Shown one piece after another: positions 22,361-23,460 of a DNA stretch of 23,460 nt. The DNA lies in assembly GCA_964513215.1 (NCBI GenBank), contig CAZELU010000030.1, positions 1-23,460 on the forward strand. Reading direction: 5' to 3'. Position 1 is the stretch's first letter, and each line of letters opens with the position of its first letter. The notes under the pieces were generated by a model that worked only from the letters and a program-made list of their open reading frames with translations, was not told where the DNA came from and did no database searches. This stretch comes from Casp-actino8 sp964513215 (lineage in GTDB: Bacteria > Actinomycetota > Acidimicrobiia > Acidimicrobiales > Ilumatobacteraceae). A program made the position numbers and the translations under genes.

Positions 22361-23029
22361 GTGCGCGCCCTCGTGATCGCCAATGCCGATGACGCCGATC
22401 CGGGTTTCGTGGGCCATCACCTGCGGACCAAGGGCTACGCCTTCAGCGAGTGTCACCGTGAGCGGCCCGCCGACTGGCCCGATCTGGCCGGGGCCGATCT
22501 GGTGCTGCTTCTGGGGTCGGAGTGGAGTGTGTACTGGCCACGAGTCGCCGAGTCGGTGCAAGCCGAATGTGCGCTTGTGAAAACAGCCCATGAGCAGGGG
22601 ATTCCTGTCCTCGGGATCTGTTTCGGGGCCCAGATCGTGGCCCATGCCCTGGGGGGCTCGGTCGAACGGGCGACCCGGCCCGAGGTGGGCTGGCACCGAA
22701 TCGAGTCCGATGTCGCCGAGGTGGCTCCCGGACCATGGCTGCAATGGCACTTCGACGTGTGCCGGGTCCCGGCCACGTTCACCGAACTGGGTCGGAGCGA
22801 GTCGGGGCCACAAGTGTTCACCGCGCGCCGGACGCTGGCCACCCAGTTCCACCCCGAGGCCACCGAATCGATGCTGGCTCGCTGGACCGGTGGATCACCC
22901 GACGAACTGGCCCGGTTGGGTCTGAGCCCCGACGGCATCATGGCCGACACCCGGCGCTTCGTGACCCAGAGTCGGCCGGCGGCCGAACGCTTGGTCGACT
23001 GGTTCTGCGAGGCGATTGCGAACTCGTGA
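22361..23029 (+). CDS. GMP-synthase-like class I glutamine amidotransferase
   Basis: This 222-residue protein has the class I amidotransferase fold without a synthetase domain. The nucleophile C87 lies in G-I-C-F-G-A-Q-I-V-A-H-A-L-G-G, and H164/E166 in T-Q-F-H-P-E complete the triad. The oxyanion region near L-L-G-S-E-W-S-V-Y-W is at 51-59. The C-F-G-A-Q elbow matches the GMP-synthase-like amidotransferase group. Its acceptor is unknown; it is distinct from the PuuD-like protein two genes away. The GTG at 22361 was chosen because protein similarity to the fold begins there (V-R-A-L-V-I); the frame remains open upstream inside the divergent gene. Confidence 0.87.
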   Translation: MRALVIANADDADPGFVGHHLRTKGYAFSECHRERPADWPDLAGADLVLLLGSEWSVYWPRVAESVQAECALVKTAHEQGIPVLGICFGAQIVAHALGGSVERATRPEVGWHRIESDVAEVAPGPWLQWHFDVCRVPATFTELGRSESGPQVFTARRTLATQFHPEATESMLARWTGGSPDELARLGLSPDGIMADTRRFVTQSRPAAERLVDWFCEAIANS

Positions 23030-23036
23030 ATGTGGT

Positions 23037-23049
23037 CCCCACGCTGGGG
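23037..23049 (+). terminator. Short hairpin after the GMP-synthase-like amidotransferase gene
   Basis: CCCCA and TGGGG form a 5-bp GC-rich stem with a 3-nt loop, 7 nt after the stop codon. There is no T-run. It is a weak terminator candidate. The rest of the 65-nt gap (23030-23094) holds no gene; TAGCGT at 23080-23085 fits a -10 box close to the next ATG. Confidence 0.3.
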
Positions 23050-23094
23050 CGAAGTTGGGTCCGTTCGGCGGCCCCGTAGTAGCGTTTCGCTCCG

Positions 23095-23460
23095 ATGTCG
23101 GACTTTCTGAGGTCGTACCTCACCGTGTTCTGGTTCGGGTTGGCGGCCCTCTTGTTGGCCTCCCTCCTGCTCGGCATCGCCGTCCTCGTCCGACCCTCGC
23201 GTCCCAACCGCGAGAAGCTGCTCACCTACGAGAGCGGTGTCGATCCGGTGGGCGACGGTTGGTCGCAGAGCCAGATTCGTTACTACGTGTTCGCCCTGCT
23301 CTTCGTCATCTTCGACGTCGAAGCAGTCTTCATCTTCCCGTGGGCCACCCAACTCGAGCGGTACGGAACTTTCGGCCTGGTGGAGATGGGTGTGTTCGTG
23401 GGTGTCCTTCTGCTCGGTCTCGTCTACGCCTGGCGCAAGGGCGTCCTTCGCTGGGTGTAA
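23095..23460 (+). CDS. nuoA: Second NADH:quinone oxidoreductase subunit A (NuoA paralogue)
   Basis: This 121-residue three-helix protein is complete, with its TAA as the last three bases of the window. The family loop is Y-E-S-G-V-D-P-V-G at 45-53, followed by R-Y-Y-V-F-A-L-L-F-V-I-F-D-V-E at 62-76 and Y-A-W-R-K-G-V-L-R-W at 111-120. It differs strongly from the first NuoA: Ser replaces Cys in the Y-E-x-G motif and the polar tail is absent. It resembles the Thermus (Nqo7) and E. coli style more than the mycobacterial one, judged from memory. There is no clear Shine-Dalgarno before the ATG. It is likely the first gene of a second complex I-type cluster that continues beyond the window, or a lone paralogue; the window cannot decide. 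Confidence 0.92.
   Translation: MSDFLRSYLTVFWFGLAALLLASLLLGIAVLVRPSRPNREKLLTYESGVDPVGDGWSQSQIRYYVFALLFVIFDVEAVFIFPWATQLERYGTFGLVEMGVFVGVLLLGLVYAWRKGVLRWV

Noticed and set aside
21107..22852. Long N-terminal extension of the threonine ammonia-lyase frame up to 22852
   Set aside because: The extension has no lyase similarity and lies antisense to the amidotransferase gene with its intact catalytic motifs; the PLP enzyme fold begins at the GTG at 22306.

Overview
The window is about 23 kb of high-GC, densely packed bacterial DNA. It is almost entirely the respiratory-chain locus of what looks like a high-GC actinobacterium. Class Acidimicrobiia (Ilumatobacter/Microthrix-like) is my best guess; it rests on codon style, GTG starts and gene content, not on a marker gene.

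Region 1 (1-4593) is a cytochrome bc/b6f-type complex operon. It holds the C-terminal part of a dicluster [4Fe-4S] ferredoxin, a short cytochrome b of the b6 type, a separate subunit IV-like C-terminal half with an unusual duplicated N-terminal extension, a Rieske protein with two membrane anchors, a membrane-anchored dihaem cytochrome c, and a 272-residue membrane protein of unknown function. The cytochrome b carries several features of cytochrome b6: a cysteine in a C-L-G-G motif where b6 binds the extra haem c(i), 14 residues between the helix-D histidines, and a G-I-S-G-P-L C-terminus. The Rieske second box is also b6f-like. The subunit IV half, however, has A-P-W-Y where the usual Qo motif is P-E-W-Y.

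Region 2 (4597-19562) is a complete 14-gene NADH:quinone oxidoreductase operon, nuoA to nuoN in canonical order, starting 3 nt after region 1. From nuoB to nuoN every junction but one is a 1- or 4-nt stop/start overlap. The proton-pumping and iron-sulfur residues are present, including the N7 cluster ligands in NuoG. NuoF has about 20 extra residues just before its fourth N3 ligand. Regions 1 and 2 together encode the quinone-reducing and quinol-oxidising halves of one chain in a single apparent transcription unit.

Region 3 (19563-23029) holds ordinary genes: a stand-alone RecB/AddB-like iron-sulfur nuclease (+), then on the minus strand an ACT-domain threonine ammonia-lyase followed by a PuuD-like class I glutamine amidotransferase, then a divergent GMP-synthase-like amidotransferase (+). 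Small perfect inverted repeats sit after nuoN, between the convergent nuclease and amidotransferase genes, and in the divergent promoter region.

Region 4 (23095-23460) is a second, clearly different nuoA-like gene that ends exactly at the window edge. It probably opens a second complex I-type operon. No RNA genes, CRISPR arrays, insertion sequences or phage genes were seen, and no stretch longer than about 65 bases lacks a gene. The most interesting hypothesis is that the ferredoxin, the b6-like cytochrome b with its putative haem c(i), the dihaem cytochrome and the unknown membrane protein form a hybrid complex III that could take electrons from ferredoxin.
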